The notes under the pieces: generated by a model
Told to the model about the DNA's origin: nothing
The model's input: only the letters and a program-made list of their open reading frames with translations
Database searches by the model: none
Part shown: in pieces, positions 35,190 through 43,977 of the stretch
Layout of the letters: each line of letters begins with the position of its first letter
Position numbering within the stretch: position 1 is the first letter of the stretch
Translations under genes and position numbers: made by a program
Origin: Scleromatobacter humisilvae
GTDB taxonomy: Bacteria > Pseudomonadota > Gammaproteobacteria > Burkholderiales > Burkholderiaceae_C
Assembly (NCBI RefSeq): GCF_023231945.1
Contig: NZ_JAJLJH010000004.1
Coordinates: 62,001 to 126,000 of the forward strand
Length of the DNA stretch: 64,000 bases
Direction of reading: 5' to 3'

Positions 35190-35215
35190 ACGGCCCGGAG
35201 GTGAGTCCGGGCCGT
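35190..35215. terminator. Bidirectional hairpin, T tail on the minus side
   Basis: Stem ACGGCCCGG / CCGGGCCGT. Reading on the minus strand it is followed by TTTTCTTT, so it would terminate minus-strand transcripts well; on the plus strand there is no T run. Confidence 0.6.
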
Positions 35216-35219
35216 GAAG

Positions 35220-35370
35220 CCGGCAGCCAGGGAGGAAAGAGGAAAGTTGCACTGCCGGGACATACCCCATCGAAGGTATGCCGAGAGTAGACCCCAGTTG
35301 CGTAACCGCCGTTTAGCGGCTTTGCGTCAAACCCGACAAACGCCCGCCCTGTCCGTGCCGGCATGGGGCG
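35220..35370 (-). ncRNA. Candidate structured RNA on the minus strand (c-di-GMP-I/GEMM-like core)
   Basis: The 317-base gap before the DUF748 gene holds no ORF of its own on either strand. On the minus strand it reads GACGCAAAGCCGCTAAACGG then CGGTTACGC and a stem CATACC/GGGTATG, ending at a terminator (35190-35215). ACGCAAAGCC followed by GGTTAC is reminiscent of the GEMM c-di-GMP-I aptamer core, but the full consensus is not evident and no minus-strand gene follows. Low confidence. Confidence 0.28.
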
Positions 35371-35487
35371 GATGCAACGCCGGTGCGACATCCTCGACGT
35401 CGGCGGACAGCCGGAACCACCGGACTTCGAAATCCCACCATACTCCGCAGGTCGCGCCCTTCCCGACGGCGCGGAGGTGCGGGCGAG

Positions 35488-38400
35488 ATGGTGCAAGGCA
35501 AGTGGATCCGGCGGCTGGCGACGGCGATCGCCGCGGTGATCGCGCTGTGGGTGCTGACGTGGCTGGCGGTGCCGCCGCTGGTCAAGTGGCAGGCGCCGGC
35601 GCGGCTGTCGGCGGCGCTGGGCCGCGACGTCACGCTGGGCGCGGTCGACTTCCACCCGTGGGCGCTGGAGATCGTGCTGCACGACCTCGCCGTCGGTGCC
35701 GCGTCGGGCGAGCAAGGGCCGCCGCTGCTGCGCGTCGCGCGCGTGCGCGCCAACCTCGCGATCTCGTCGATCTTCCGGCGCGCGCCGGTGATCGAGGCGA
35801 TCGACCTCGACCAGGCCCGCATCGCGCTGGCCCGCACGGCGCCCGGCCACTACGACATCGACGACCTGCTCAAGCGCTTCGCCGCCAAGCCGGACGCACC
35901 GCCGTCCGAGCCGGCGCGCTTCGCGCTCTACAACCTGCAGGTGCGTGACCTCGGCCTGCGCTTCGACGACCGGCCGGCCGGCCACGTGCACGTCGTCGAC
36001 CAGTTCAACCTGTCGCTGCCCTTCCTGTCCAACCTGCCCGCCAACGTCGACATCACCGTGCAGCCGCACCTGGCCTTACGCCTCAACGGCGCGGCCTTCG
36101 ACAGCGCGGCGCAGGCCACGCCGTTCGCCGCCACCGATCGCGGCACGCTCAAGCTCGCGCTGACGGACCTCGACGTGCGACCCTACCTCGGCTACCTGCC
36201 CGATTCGCTGCCGGTGCGCGTGGCCGGCGGGGCGCTGTCGGCCGACGTGTCGCTGGCCTTCGCCCAGCCGGCGACGGGACCGGCCACGCTGTCGCTGACG
36301 GGCTGGGTGTCGGCGAAGGACCTCGCCGTCGGCAATGCCGCGGGCCAGCCGCTGCTGGCGTGGAAGCAGGCGCGCGTGGGCCTGGCCGACGTGCAGCCGC
36401 TCGCGCACAAGCTGGCGTTCGACAGCGTGAGCCTGCAGGGCGTGCAGTGGCATCTCGATCGCGACGCCAACGGCGCGATCGATCCGCTGCGCGCCGGCGT
36501 GCCATCGCCGTCGCACGCGGCGGCCGCGGCCTCGTCGGCCAGCGCGCCCGAGGCCGCGCCGGAGGTGCCCTGGCAGGTGACCGTCGCCACGTTCGACATC
36601 GCCGACAGCCGGATCGTCTGGAACGACGCGTCGACCCAGCCCGCCGCGGCGCTCGTGTTCGACGGCCTCGCGCTGAACGCGAAGAAGCTGCAATGGCCCG
36701 CGACCGCGACGATGGCCTTCACGCTCTCGGCCAACGTCGCCGCGCCCGCCGCCTCGAGCGCGTCGGCCGCGGCGCGCCTCGCGTTCGAGGGCAACGCCAA
36801 CGCGCAGGACGCGCAGGTCGCGATGACGCTCGCCGGCCTGCCGTTGCAGGCGCTCGCGCCCTACATCGCGCAGAGCGTCGTCCCGCGCATCGACGGCCGC
36901 CTCGCGGCGAAGGCGTCGCTGACCTGGTCGGGCAAGGCCGATGCACCCGCGCTGAAGATCGCGATCGCGGACGCGACGCTGGACGCGTTGCGCGTGCAGC
37001 CGACCGGCGCGGCCTCGGGCGCGAGCTGGGATCGGCTGGCGCTGGACGACCTCAGCCTCGACGTGCCCGCGCGCACCGTGTCGATCGGCGCCGTCAAGCT
37101 GGTGCATCCGAATGCGCAGGTGACACGCGACGCCCGTGGCCAGCTCGACGCCGCGGGTTGGCTGCGCGCGAGCACGCCCGGCCCGGCCGCGCCGGCATCG
37201 CAACCCGCCGCCGCGCCGTGGCACGTGCAGGTGCGCAGCGCGACGCTGGACGACGGCCTCGTGCAGTTCACCGACGCGTCGCTGCACCCCGAGCAGCACC
37301 TGCCGCCGCTGCGCGCCGAGCTGCGCCAGCTGCAGCTGGACGTGCGCGACTTCGCCTGGTTCGGCGACCATCCCGTGCCGCCCGCCAAGGTCACGCTGGC
37401 CGCGCGCATCGGCCGCCCGTCGCTGGCCGCCAGCAAGGCCGCGCACGGCGGCGAGCTGGGCTGGAAGGGCACGCTGGGCACGAGCCCCCTGGCGGCGCGC
37501 GGCGACCTCCGCATCGTGCGATTCCCGGTCGCCCTCGTCACGCCCTGGGTCGCCGACAAGCTGCCGGTGAGCCTGCTGCGCGCCGAGGCCGGCTACAGCG
37601 GCCATGTCGAACTGCAGTCGGCGCCGGCCGGCCTGGCGGTGACGACGTCCGGCGATGCGCTGCTGGGCGACGTGCACCTGACGACGCTGGCCGCCGCGTC
37701 GCCCGCGAGCGCCGCGTCCGCGCCGGATGAACTGCTGGGTTGGCAGTCGCTGTCGCTCAAGGGCGTGAAGTTCGCCATGAAGCCGAACGCGACGCCGCGG
37801 CTGGACGTCGGCCAGGTCGAACTCGACGACCTGTTCGCGCGCGTGCTCGTGACCGAGCAGGGCCGCCTGAACCTGCAGGACATCGGCGGCGGCGCGGCGG
37901 CGCCGGCCTCCGCGGCCAGCGGCGCGGCGTCCGCACCCGTGGCCGCCGCGTCCGAACCGGCGACTGCAGCGCCCGCGCCGCTGCCCATCGTCGTCAACGT
38001 CGGCGGCATCAAGCTGGTCAACGGCCGCGTCGACTACACCGACCATTTCGTGCGCCCCAACTACAGCGCCGCGCTGACCGAGTTGAACGGCTCGCTGGGC
38101 GCGTTCAGTTCGACGTCGCGCGACATGGCCGCGCTGCAACTGCACGGGCGCGCCGAGGGCACGGCGAACCTCGACATCTCGGGCCAGGTCAACCCGCTGG
38201 CGCGTCCGCTCGCGCTCGACATCCAGGCCAAGGCCACCGACCTCGAGCTCGCGCCGCTGTCGCCCTACGCCGGCAAGTACGCGGGCTACGCGATCGAGCG
38301 CGGCAAGCTGAGCATGGACGTCGCCTACAAGATCGATGCCGACGGCAAGCTCGAGGCGAAGAACCAGGTGATCCTCAACCAGCTGACCTTCGGTGACGCC

Positions 38401-39195
38401 ATCGCCTCGCCGACCGCGACCAAGCTGCCGGTCAAGCTGGCGATCGCGCTGCTGAAGGATCGCAACGGCGTCATCGACATCAACCTGCCGATCAGCGGCA
38501 GCGTCAACGACCCGCAGTTCAGCGTCGGCGGCATCGTCGTCAAGCTGATCGTCAACCTGCTGGTGAAGGCGTTGACCTCGCCGTTCTCGCTGCTCACCGG
38601 TGGAAGCAGCGGCGGCGATGGCCCCGACATGAGCGCGATCGAGTTCAGGCCGGGCACGGCCGTCGTCACCGACGCGAGCGCGGCCTCGCTGGACAAGGTC
38701 GCCACCGCACTCGCCGACCGCCCCGCGCTGCAGCTGACCATCACGGGCAGCGCCGACCCGCAGGCCGAGCGCGCGGACTGGCAGCGCGAGTCCATCGAGG
38801 CGCAGCTGCGCACGATGGCGCGCGACGACGCGTTGCGCACCGGCGCACCGGCCAGCGCGCCTTCGAGCGCGCCGGTCGCGCTCGCGCCCGCGACGCGCTC
38901 GGCGCTGTTGAAGAAGCTCTACCAGCTGACGCGATTGCCGGACAAGCCGCGCAATCTCGTCGGCATGGCCAAGGATCTGCCGGACGCCGACATGGAGGCG
39001 CTGCTCGAGAAGAACGTGGCCGTCAACGACGAGGCGATGCGCCAGCAGGCGCTCGCCCGCGCGATCGCGGTGCGCGACGCGCTGGTGGCTCGCGGCATCT
39101 CCACCGACCGCGTGTTCCTCGCGGCCCCCAGCCTGCATGCGGCCGGCGCCGACGCGTGGACGCCCCGCGCGTCGCTCGCGCTGGCGATGCCCTGA
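35488..39195 (+). CDS. Giant DUF748 (AsmA-like) envelope protein
   Basis: A 1235-residue protein anchored by one N-terminal helix (RLATAIAAVIALWVLTWLAV) with a very long beta-rich periplasmic part of AsmA/DUF748 type. Repeating strands and the late GKYAGYAIERGKLSMDVAYKI and INLPISGSVNDPQFSVG are conserved in the family. The extreme C-terminus (about 1040-1230) resembles an OmpA-like region (EFRPGTAVVTDASAASLDKVATAL). Proteins of this fold are thought to bridge inner and outer membranes and move lipids. Ala/Ser-rich linkers separate the modules. ATG 35488 places the anchor at the N-terminus. Confidence 0.85.
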   Translation: MVQGKWIRRLATAIAAVIALWVLTWLAVPPLVKWQAPARLSAALGRDVTLGAVDFHPWALEIVLHDLAVGAASGEQGPPLLRVARVRANLAISSIFRRAPVIEAIDLDQARIALARTAPGHYDIDDLLKRFAAKPDAPPSEPARFALYNLQVRDLGLRFDDRPAGHVHVVDQFNLSLPFLSNLPANVDITVQPHLALRLNGAAFDSAAQATPFAATDRGTLKLALTDLDVRPYLGYLPDSLPVRVAGGALSADVSLAFAQPATGPATLSLTGWVSAKDLAVGNAAGQPLLAWKQARVGLADVQPLAHKLAFDSVSLQGVQWHLDRDANGAIDPLRAGVPSPSHAAAAASSASAPEAAPEVPWQVTVATFDIADSRIVWNDASTQPAAALVFDGLALNAKKLQWPATATMAFTLSANVAAPAASSASAAARLAFEGNANAQDAQVAMTLAGLPLQALAPYIAQSVVPRIDGRLAAKASLTWSGKADAPALKIAIADATLDALRVQPTGAASGASWDRLALDDLSLDVPARTVSIGAVKLVHPNAQVTRDARGQLDAAGWLRASTPGPAAPASQPAAAPWHVQVRSATLDDGLVQFTDASLHPEQHLPPLRAELRQLQLDVRDFAWFGDHPVPPAKVTLAARIGRPSLAASKAAHGGELGWKGTLGTSPLAARGDLRIVRFPVALVTPWVADKLPVSLLRAEAGYSGHVELQSAPAGLAVTTSGDALLGDVHLTTLAAASPASAASAPDELLGWQSLSLKGVKFAMKPNATPRLDVGQVELDDLFARVLVTEQGRLNLQDIGGGAAAPASAASGAASAPVAAASEPATAAPAPLPIVVNVGGIKLVNGRVDYTDHFVRPNYSAALTELNGSLGAFSSTSRDMAALQLHGRAEGTANLDISGQVNPLARPLALDIQAKATDLELAPLSPYAGKYAGYAIERGKLSMDVAYKIDADGKLEAKNQVILNQLTFGDAIASPTATKLPVKLAIALLKDRNGVIDINLPISGSVNDPQFSVGGIVVKLIVNLLVKALTSPFSLLTGGSSGGDGPDMSAIEFRPGTAVVTDASAASLDKVATALADRPALQLTITGSADPQAERADWQRESIEAQLRTMARDDALRTGAPASAPSSAPVALAPATRSALLKKLYQLTRLPDKPRNLVGMAKDLPDADMEALLEKNVAVNDEAMRQQALARAIAVRDALVARGISTDRVFLAAPSLHAAGADAWTPRASLALAMP

Positions 39196-39201
39196 ATCGA
39201 G

Positions 39202-39642
39202 ATGGACGCCGCGACGCGCTACGACCTCGTGCGGGTGCTGCACATCGGCGCGGACATCGTGTTCGTCGCCGGGCTGCTCGCGGGCGCGCTGGTGCTGGCG
39301 GCGCTGAGCTTCCAGGCCGCGCCGGCGTTGATCAAGGAACGGCGCCTCGTCGCGGCCATGCTTCGCATCAACCGGGTCGTCACTGGGTCGGCGCTGTTGC
39401 TCGCGTGGGCCTGCGGGCTGTGGCTGGCCTGGCAGGCGGGGTGGTTCGCGAGCGGCTGGCTGCACGTCAAGCTGGTGCTCGTGCTGGCGCTGAGCGCGTT
39501 GCATGGCGGGCTGTCGGCCGCGCTGCGTCGCGCGGGCGCGGACGCGCCGCGCGTGCCCGCGCGCGCGTGGCGCGCCGCGCCCGCGCTCGCGCTGGCCGGC
39601 GTCGCCGGCGTGGTCTGGCTGGCGCTGGGCAAGCCGTTCTGA
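39202..39642 (+). CDS. CopD/HemJ-like integral membrane protein
   Basis: A 146-residue protein with four membrane helices. The first helix carries LHIGADIVFVAGLLAG, comparable to the His-containing first helix of HemJ (protoporphyrinogen oxidase) and CopD proteins; the third has GWLHVKLVLVLALSALHG with the second conserved His and Lys. Haem binding or copper resistance is possible. Six bases after the DUF748 stop, so likely co-transcribed, though no functional link is known. Confidence 0.68.
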   Translation: MDAATRYDLVRVLHIGADIVFVAGLLAGALVLAALSFQAAPALIKERRLVAAMLRINRVVTGSALLLAWACGLWLAWQAGWFASGWLHVKLVLVLALSALHGGLSAALRRAGADAPRVPARAWRAAPALALAGVAGVVWLALGKPF

Positions 39643-39704
39643 CCGGCGCGGGTGCGTCGGTTGCCGCCGACGTCGAATGCCCACGACCGCGCGAAAGGAT
39701 GGCC

Positions 39705-40394
39705 ATGAGTGAACTCAGCCCCGCCGCCGAGCTGGCCGCCGCCGCCAGCAAGCCCTACCCCGGCGACAGTGCCGAATACCGGCGCGCGCGCACCGCGCTG
39801 CTGGCCGAGGAGATCGAGCTGCGTCGCCACATCGAGCGCGTGGCCCGCCAGCGGCGCGCGATGCCGCTGGGCGGCGAGGCGCGCGGCTACACGTTCCGCG
39901 ACCAGGACGACGCCGTCCTGCAGTTCGCCGACCTGTTCGGCGAGCACGACACGCTGGTCAGCTACATCTGGATGTTCGGCCCGCAGCGACCCCGGCCGTG
40001 CCCGATGTGCACGGCGTTCCTCGATGCGTTCGACCTGCCCTCGCGCAGCATCACGCAGCGTATCGGCTTCGTCGTGATCGGCCGCTCGCCCGTCGCGCGC
40101 CAGCTCGCGTTCGCGCGCGAGCGCGGCTGGCGGGACCTGCAATTCTTCCAGTGCATCGGCGACGAATTCGCCCGTGATTACCGGGCGCTGGGCCCGAACG
40201 ACGAGGAGATGCCCGCGCTGGACGTCTGGGTCAGGCGCGACGGCCGCGTGCATCACTTCTGGGCCGGCGAACTGGGCGGCACCGAGGATCCCGGCCAGGA
40301 CCCGCGCGGCGCGCCCGATCCGACGCCGCTGTGGAACATCCTCGACCTCACGCCGGGCGGGCGCGGCACCGACTGGTATCCGCAATTGCGCTGA
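39705..40394 (+). CDS. DUF899 thioredoxin-like protein
   Basis: A 229-residue cytosolic protein of the DUF899 family (thioredoxin fold). Conserved parts: LRRHIERVARQRRAMPLGGE, YTFRDQDD, RPCPMCTAFLDAFD with a CxxC pair, and a C-terminal HHFWAGEL...LWNILDLTPGGRG. The enzymatic role is unknown. An AAAGGA site precedes ATG 39705 by 5 bases; ATG 39699 is an alternative. Confidence 0.85.
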   Translation: MSELSPAAELAAAASKPYPGDSAEYRRARTALLAEEIELRRHIERVARQRRAMPLGGEARGYTFRDQDDAVLQFADLFGEHDTLVSYIWMFGPQRPRPCPMCTAFLDAFDLPSRSITQRIGFVVIGRSPVARQLAFARERGWRDLQFFQCIGDEFARDYRALGPNDEEMPALDVWVRRDGRVHHFWAGELGGTEDPGQDPRGAPDPTPLWNILDLTPGGRGTDWYPQLR

Positions 40395-40404
40395 CCAGCA
40401 GAAA

Positions 40405-40433
40405 GGGCGGCCCGCGCTCTCGCGCGGCCGCCC
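40405..40433. terminator. Terminator between convergent genes
   Basis: Stem GGGCGGC / GCCGCCC (40405-40411 and 40427-40433), between the stops of the DUF899 gene and the minus-strand gene at 40457. T-rich on the minus side only. Confidence 0.6.
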
Positions 40434-40456
40434 TCGTCGTCAGGTCAACCAGCGGA

Positions 40457-40885
40457 TCAGTTGCGGTCGGCCTTCGGCGCCAGGGCCGGCGTCGTGTCGG
40501 TCGAGGCGGTGCTGGCGTCGGTCGACATCGTGTTGCTGGTGTCGGCCGGGGCCGGCATGGCCGTGGTCGTGTCCGCGGTCGACGTGTCGTTGGTGGTCGT
40601 CGCCTGCGCCACCGTCGTGGTCGTGGTCGTCTCGGCCACGGGCACCATGTGCTGGTGCTTGATGAGCATCAGGTGGGCCGCGGGATCGCTCTCGGGCGAA
40701 TTGCCCTGGTCATGGAAGAAGTAGATCTCCTGGCCGGACGGGTTGGCCGGCACGACGACTTCCTGCGGCGTGGCCATCGGATCCGTGCTCTTGGTCTCGT
40801 CGGTTTGCGCAACGGACGCGCCGATCGCGCCGACCAGGGCCGTGGCGGTCGCGGCAACCGCGAGCTTCTTGAAGATTTGACGCAT
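40457..40885 (-). CDS. Exported Thr-rich hypothetical protein
   Basis: A 142-residue exported protein: signal peptide (MRQIFKKLAVAATATALVGA to SVAQ), then about 60 residues with QEIYFFHDQGNSPESD and HLMLIKHQH, and a Thr/Ser/Ala-rich C-terminal half (TTTTTTVAQATTTNDTSTAD) that looks like a disordered, possibly modified, linker. No domain recognised. Confidence 0.62.
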   Translation of the reverse strand: MRQIFKKLAVAATATALVGAIGASVAQTDETKSTDPMATPQEVVVPANPSGQEIYFFHDQGNSPESDPAAHLMLIKHQHMVPVAETTTTTTVAQATTTNDTSTADTTTAMPAPADTSNTMSTDASTASTDTTPALAPKADRN

Positions 40886-41030
40886 GGTGAACTCCTGTGG
40901 GGGGTGAGGCTGGACGCTTCGCGACTCGAAGCTGGTAGGAACCCTCATGAGGCAACGCGTGTGCCGCGCGCAGCTCCACAGGTGTCGGACAACGCCGCGT
41001 CGCGTCGATTTCGCCTATCCTCGCGGCAAC

Positions 41031-41855
41031 ATGCAGCGCCCTCGCCTCCGCCATGCCGTCGTCGCGTCATGCCTGGCCGCGGCCACGCTCGCGCATTCGG
41101 CGGGCGCCGCGTTCGGCTGGCCGCATGGCGAGAAGGCTGCGGTGAGCCTGGCCTACGACGACGCCATCGACAGCCAGCTCGACAACGCGATCCCCGCGCT
41201 GGACCGGGCCGGCCTCAAGGGCAGCTTCTACCTGACGCTCGCCAACCCCTCGCTGCGCAACCGGCTGGACGAGTGGCGTGCCGCCGCCGCGCATGGGCAC
41301 GAGCTCGGCAACCACACGCTGTTCCATTTCTGCTCGGCCAAGGCCGCCGGCCACGAATGGGTCACGCCGGAACTGGATCTCGACACCGTGAGCGCTGCGC
41401 GCATGGTCGCGCAGGTCAAGTTGGCCAACACCCTGCTGCACGCGATCGACGGCAGGACGGCGCGCACGTTCACCGTGCCGTGCGGCGATCGCCGGGCCCA
41501 GGACGGCGACTACGTCGACCTCGTCAAGAGCGAGTTCGTGGCGATCAAGTCGGGCCCGGGCGCCGTCGTCGCGGACATGGACACGCTCGATCCCTACGCC
41601 GTCGGCGTGACCGCGCCGGAGGGCGCGACGGGCGCGCAGCTGATCGCGCTCGTCGAGCAGGCCGCGCGGGCCGGCACGATGATCAACTTCACCTTCCACG
41701 GCATCGGCGGCGACTACATCACCACGTCGAGGCAGGCCCACGAGGAACTGCTGGCCTACCTCGCGGCGCATCGCGACGTCTACTGGACCGACACGTTCAT
41801 GAACATCATGACGTACGTGAAGGCGCGGCAGGCGGCGCATCGGACCACGCCATGA
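41031..41855 (+). CDS. Exported polysaccharide deacetylase-family protein
   Basis: A 274-residue secreted NodB-type deacetylase: signal peptide (1-27), AVSLAYDDAIDSQLD (motif 1, catalytic DD) and HGHELGNHT (motif 2, two metal His), then FTVPCGD and a later INFTFHGIGGD with the final His. It removes N- or O-acetyl groups from a polysaccharide; the target is not predictable. ATG 41031 fits the signal peptide. Confidence 0.87.
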   Translation: MQRPRLRHAVVASCLAAATLAHSAGAAFGWPHGEKAAVSLAYDDAIDSQLDNAIPALDRAGLKGSFYLTLANPSLRNRLDEWRAAAAHGHELGNHTLFHFCSAKAAGHEWVTPELDLDTVSAARMVAQVKLANTLLHAIDGRTARTFTVPCGDRRAQDGDYVDLVKSEFVAIKSGPGAVVADMDTLDPYAVGVTAPEGATGAQLIALVEQAARAGTMINFTFHGIGGDYITTSRQAHEELLAYLAAHRDVYWTDTFMNIMTYVKARQAAHRTTP

Positions 41856-42025
41856 GGATGGCCACGGTCCGCAAGTTCGCGCTGTCGCTGCCCGACGTGA
41901 CCGAAGCGTACGAAGCGAAGGCCGGTCGAGGCCGCGCCGCCATCGACACACGTTCCCACGAGGGGCATCGTTCGGGAGTAGAACTCGCTTCTCTCCACCC
42001 AACGACACGAAAGGCACAGCGATGA
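41852..42025 (+). pseudogene. Remnant of an MmcQ/YjbR-like gene
   Basis: The ATG overlaps the deacetylase stop. The first residues, MATVRKFALSLPDVTEA, match the conserved N-terminus of the MmcQ/YjbR DNA-binding-like family, then the similarity stops and unrelated sequence follows to a stop at 42025. The rest of the gene (about 100 residues) is missing. Inference: broken by an old deletion or recombination just left of the island border. Confidence 0.45.
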
Positions 42026-42453
42026 AGATCAACCGCACGGGATCGGCCGCATGGCAAGGCGGCATCAAGGACGGCAAGGGCTCCATCTCGACGCAGAGCG
42101 GCGCTCTGAAGGCGTATCCGTACGGCTTCGCGAGCCGATTCGAGGGCACGCCCGGCTCGAATCCGGAGGAACTCATCGCCGCGGCCCACTCGGCGTGCTT
42201 CACGATGGCCCTCAGCAAGATCCTCGGCGAGGCCAACCTGACCGCCGAGCAGATGGATACCAGCGCGCAGGTGACGCTCGAGTCGGTCGACGGCGGCTTC
42301 GCGATCACCGCCGTGCACCTGACGCTCAAGGGCAAGGTGCCCGGCGCGACAGCCGCGCAGTTTGTCGAGTTGGCGAACAAGGCGAAGGCGGGGTGTCCGG
42401 TGTCCAAGCTGTTGAAGGCGGACATCTCGCTGGATGCGCAGCTGGTGGCTTGA
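42022..42453 (+). CDS. OsmC-family peroxidase
   Basis: Thiol peroxidase of 143 residues that reduces organic hydroperoxides. Catalytic Cys in AHSACFTMAL (about 59) and resolving Cys in KAGCPVSKLL (about 124), with GSNPEELIAAAHSAC as the family signature. It is the OsmC rather than the Ohr subtype by the KINRTGSAAWQGGIKDGKG start. Last chromosomal gene before the tRNA attachment site. Confidence 0.92.
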   Translation: MKINRTGSAAWQGGIKDGKGSISTQSGALKAYPYGFASRFEGTPGSNPEELIAAAHSACFTMALSKILGEANLTAEQMDTSAQVTLESVDGGFAITAVHLTLKGKVPGATAAQFVELANKAKAGCPVSKLLKADISLDAQLVA

Positions 42454-42470
42454 GGCGTCCCGAAAAGCAG

Positions 42471-42500
42471 AAAGCCCGGCATCTTTCGATACCGGGCTTT
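42471..42500 (+). terminator. Terminator of osmC
   Basis: AAAGCCCGG (42471-42479) / CCGGGCTTT (42492-42500) with a T tail, bidirectional in form. It also lies just outside the tRNA-Pro fragment. Confidence 0.8.
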
Positions 42501-42511
42501 TGCTTGTTCAA

Positions 42512-42559
42512 TGGTCGGGGCGGCGGGATTCGAACTCGCGACCCCTTGCACCCCATGCA
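42512..42559 (-). other. 3' half of tRNA-Pro(GGG): attachment site, left island border
   Basis: On the minus strand the sequence reads, from the anticodon loop on, ATGGGGT (loop with anticodon GGG), GCAAG, GGGTC, T-arm GCGAGTTCGAATCCCGC, acceptor CGCCCCG, A and CCA. This is the 3' half of tRNA-Pro(GGG), as in E. coli proL loop ATGGGGT. The 5' half (starting CGGGGCG) is absent from the next 100 bases. Tyrosine recombinases integrate exactly at this position, so the fragment marks one end (att) of an element extending right. The complete tRNA is predicted at the other end. Confidence 0.8.
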
Positions 42560-42692
42560 CGCGAAGAAAGCCTTCGGAGCCAGCATCCATGCGGGTTTCA
42601 GACTCTTGTGTTGAATACAAGTGGGGATAACCGCGGTCTTATGAATCAACAACTTGGCTGCAAGCTCAGGCGAAGTATTCAACAAAATTGGG

Positions 42693-43805
42693 TCAGCTTT
42701 TCCCGCTCGCCTCGCCCGGAGGGCGTGCCTCGAAGTCTCTAGGCGGAACGCCTGACCTTAGCCATACGGCCAGTACTTCATTGTCTTTCGATTCCAGTAA
42801 GACCGTCACCTCAACCCCCGCCGCTTGAAGCCTCTTCGCTTCAGCTTCCTCTGCGGCAATCAGGTCCTGTTGACGCCGGCCTTCTTCGGGGGAAATGTCT
42901 AAGTCAGTCATGGGAACTCCGATGCTTGATGACGCGCCGAAGTGCGCCTCGCGATGGCAGTTCGGACACACCGCGATGGCGTTCTCGACGGTGTCATGCC
43001 CGCCTACCGCGAGCTGAACGCGATGATGCACCTCCAGATACGGTGAGCCATCGGCACGTCGGAAGAATGGCGCACGCGCTCTGCAGCACTCGCAGTAGCC
43101 TCCGGCCCGGAAGAGCACTTGGGCGACAACATCTGCATTGCGAGCAAATGCCGTACTAGTCACTGTCAGTCGTCGGGGCACCTGAGGCGCGCGCGCGAGC
43201 CTGTCCAAACGCTGCTCTTCCGTGGATTTGGCTGCCCGAGCCACCGCGGCCTGAAAATCAGCGGCAACGCGCTCGGCTTCAAGAGGCCGAGCGGCTTGGC
43301 CGCCCGTGGCCGCCCGGACGTCGGCTACACCGACGTCACAGCCTACGTCGCCTCGCGGTACGAGGTGCAACCAAATCGCCTGCTCCTCAGGCTCATAGAG
43401 CATCGTCGGACAGTCAAACAACGAGCCCAGTGAGCATCGACCCGTGTCGACGTCCTTCAGAACTCCAACCACCGGCAGTCCCTGCTCGAACGCTAGCTGC
43501 AGGCCTGTCCAGTGCGCTACCCAAGTCTTTCGCGGATTCTCGGCTGGGCACCCCATCCGGTACCAGAGAGTGCCGTCCATACGGTCTTGAAGGATAGCCC
43601 TGCCCTCGCGAACTCGCTTGCCGGCGCCGTCGCGAGAACTGTTGAAGTTCCAGATTGTGGTCACGAACAACTTCGCTCGCCCAGCTCGTGCCTCATCCCT
43701 CGAGACATCGAACGCCGACCACTGCTGGCCTGGTGCAAGCGCCCCGAGAGCTCGAAAAGCCTCGTTGTGTGCGGTATCGAATGCTGCTTGAGACTGGGCG
43801 GCCAT
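42693..43805 (-). CDS. HNH endonuclease with unknown N-terminal domain
   Basis: About 370 residues. The C-terminal half has a McrA-like HNH nuclease: CECC (zinc ligands), YLEVHHRVQLAVGGHDTVENAIAVCPNCHREAH, i.e. ExHH...N...CxxCH. The N-terminal 200 residues (WNFNSSRDGAGKRVREGRAI and similar) are unknown; a modified-base or target-recognition domain is conceivable. The frame is open to 44099 but its upstream part crosses the promoter region of the divergent kfrA-like gene; ATG 43805 (MAAQSQ) and 43871 are the plausible starts. Probably a type IV restriction or mobile-defence nuclease. Confidence 0.72.
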   Translation of the reverse strand: MAAQSQAAFDTAHNEAFRALGALAPGQQWSAFDVSRDEARAGRAKLFVTTIWNFNSSRDGAGKRVREGRAILQDRMDGTLWYRMGCPAENPRKTWVAHWTGLQLAFEQGLPVVGVLKDVDTGRCSLGSLFDCPTMLYEPEEQAIWLHLVPRGDVGCDVGVADVRAATGGQAARPLEAERVAADFQAAVARAAKSTEEQRLDRLARAPQVPRRLTVTSTAFARNADVVAQVLFRAGGYCECCRARAPFFRRADGSPYLEVHHRVQLAVGGHDTVENAIAVCPNCHREAHFGASSSIGVPMTDLDISPEEGRRQQDLIAAEEAEAKRLQAAGVEVTVLLESKDNEVLAVWLRSGVPPRDFEARPPGEASGKS

Positions 43806-43920
43806 GGAGGATTGCGGCGATGCGGTCGCGCTACTGTACGCCGGCTGTCTCCGTATGGTGCTTCGCAGCATCGGGTGAGCGGTAGTCGACTCGTCACAGT
43901 TCCGTTGCAGACAAGACGCG

Positions 43921-43940
43921 TTTAGTATAGTATATGTGCT
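43921..43940. promoter_or_regulatory. Divergent promoter between the HNH and KfrA-like genes
   Basis: AGTATAGTATATG supplies -10 boxes in both directions: TAGTAT on the plus strand (with TTGCAG 17 bases upstream) and TATACT on the minus strand. AT-rich island punctuation. Confidence 0.55.
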
Positions 43941-43977
43941 TCTGTACGGTACTACTATTCGTCGAGAGTGCTCATCT

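Noticed and set aside
36076-39684. 1202-residue minus-strand frame opposite the DUF748 gene
   Set aside because: Antisense shadow; the plus-strand protein has the AsmA-like pattern and N-terminal anchor.
42512-42559. A complete tRNA gene on the minus strand
   Set aside because: D-arm and 5' acceptor (CGGGGCG) are absent upstream; only the half from the anticodon stem on is present.
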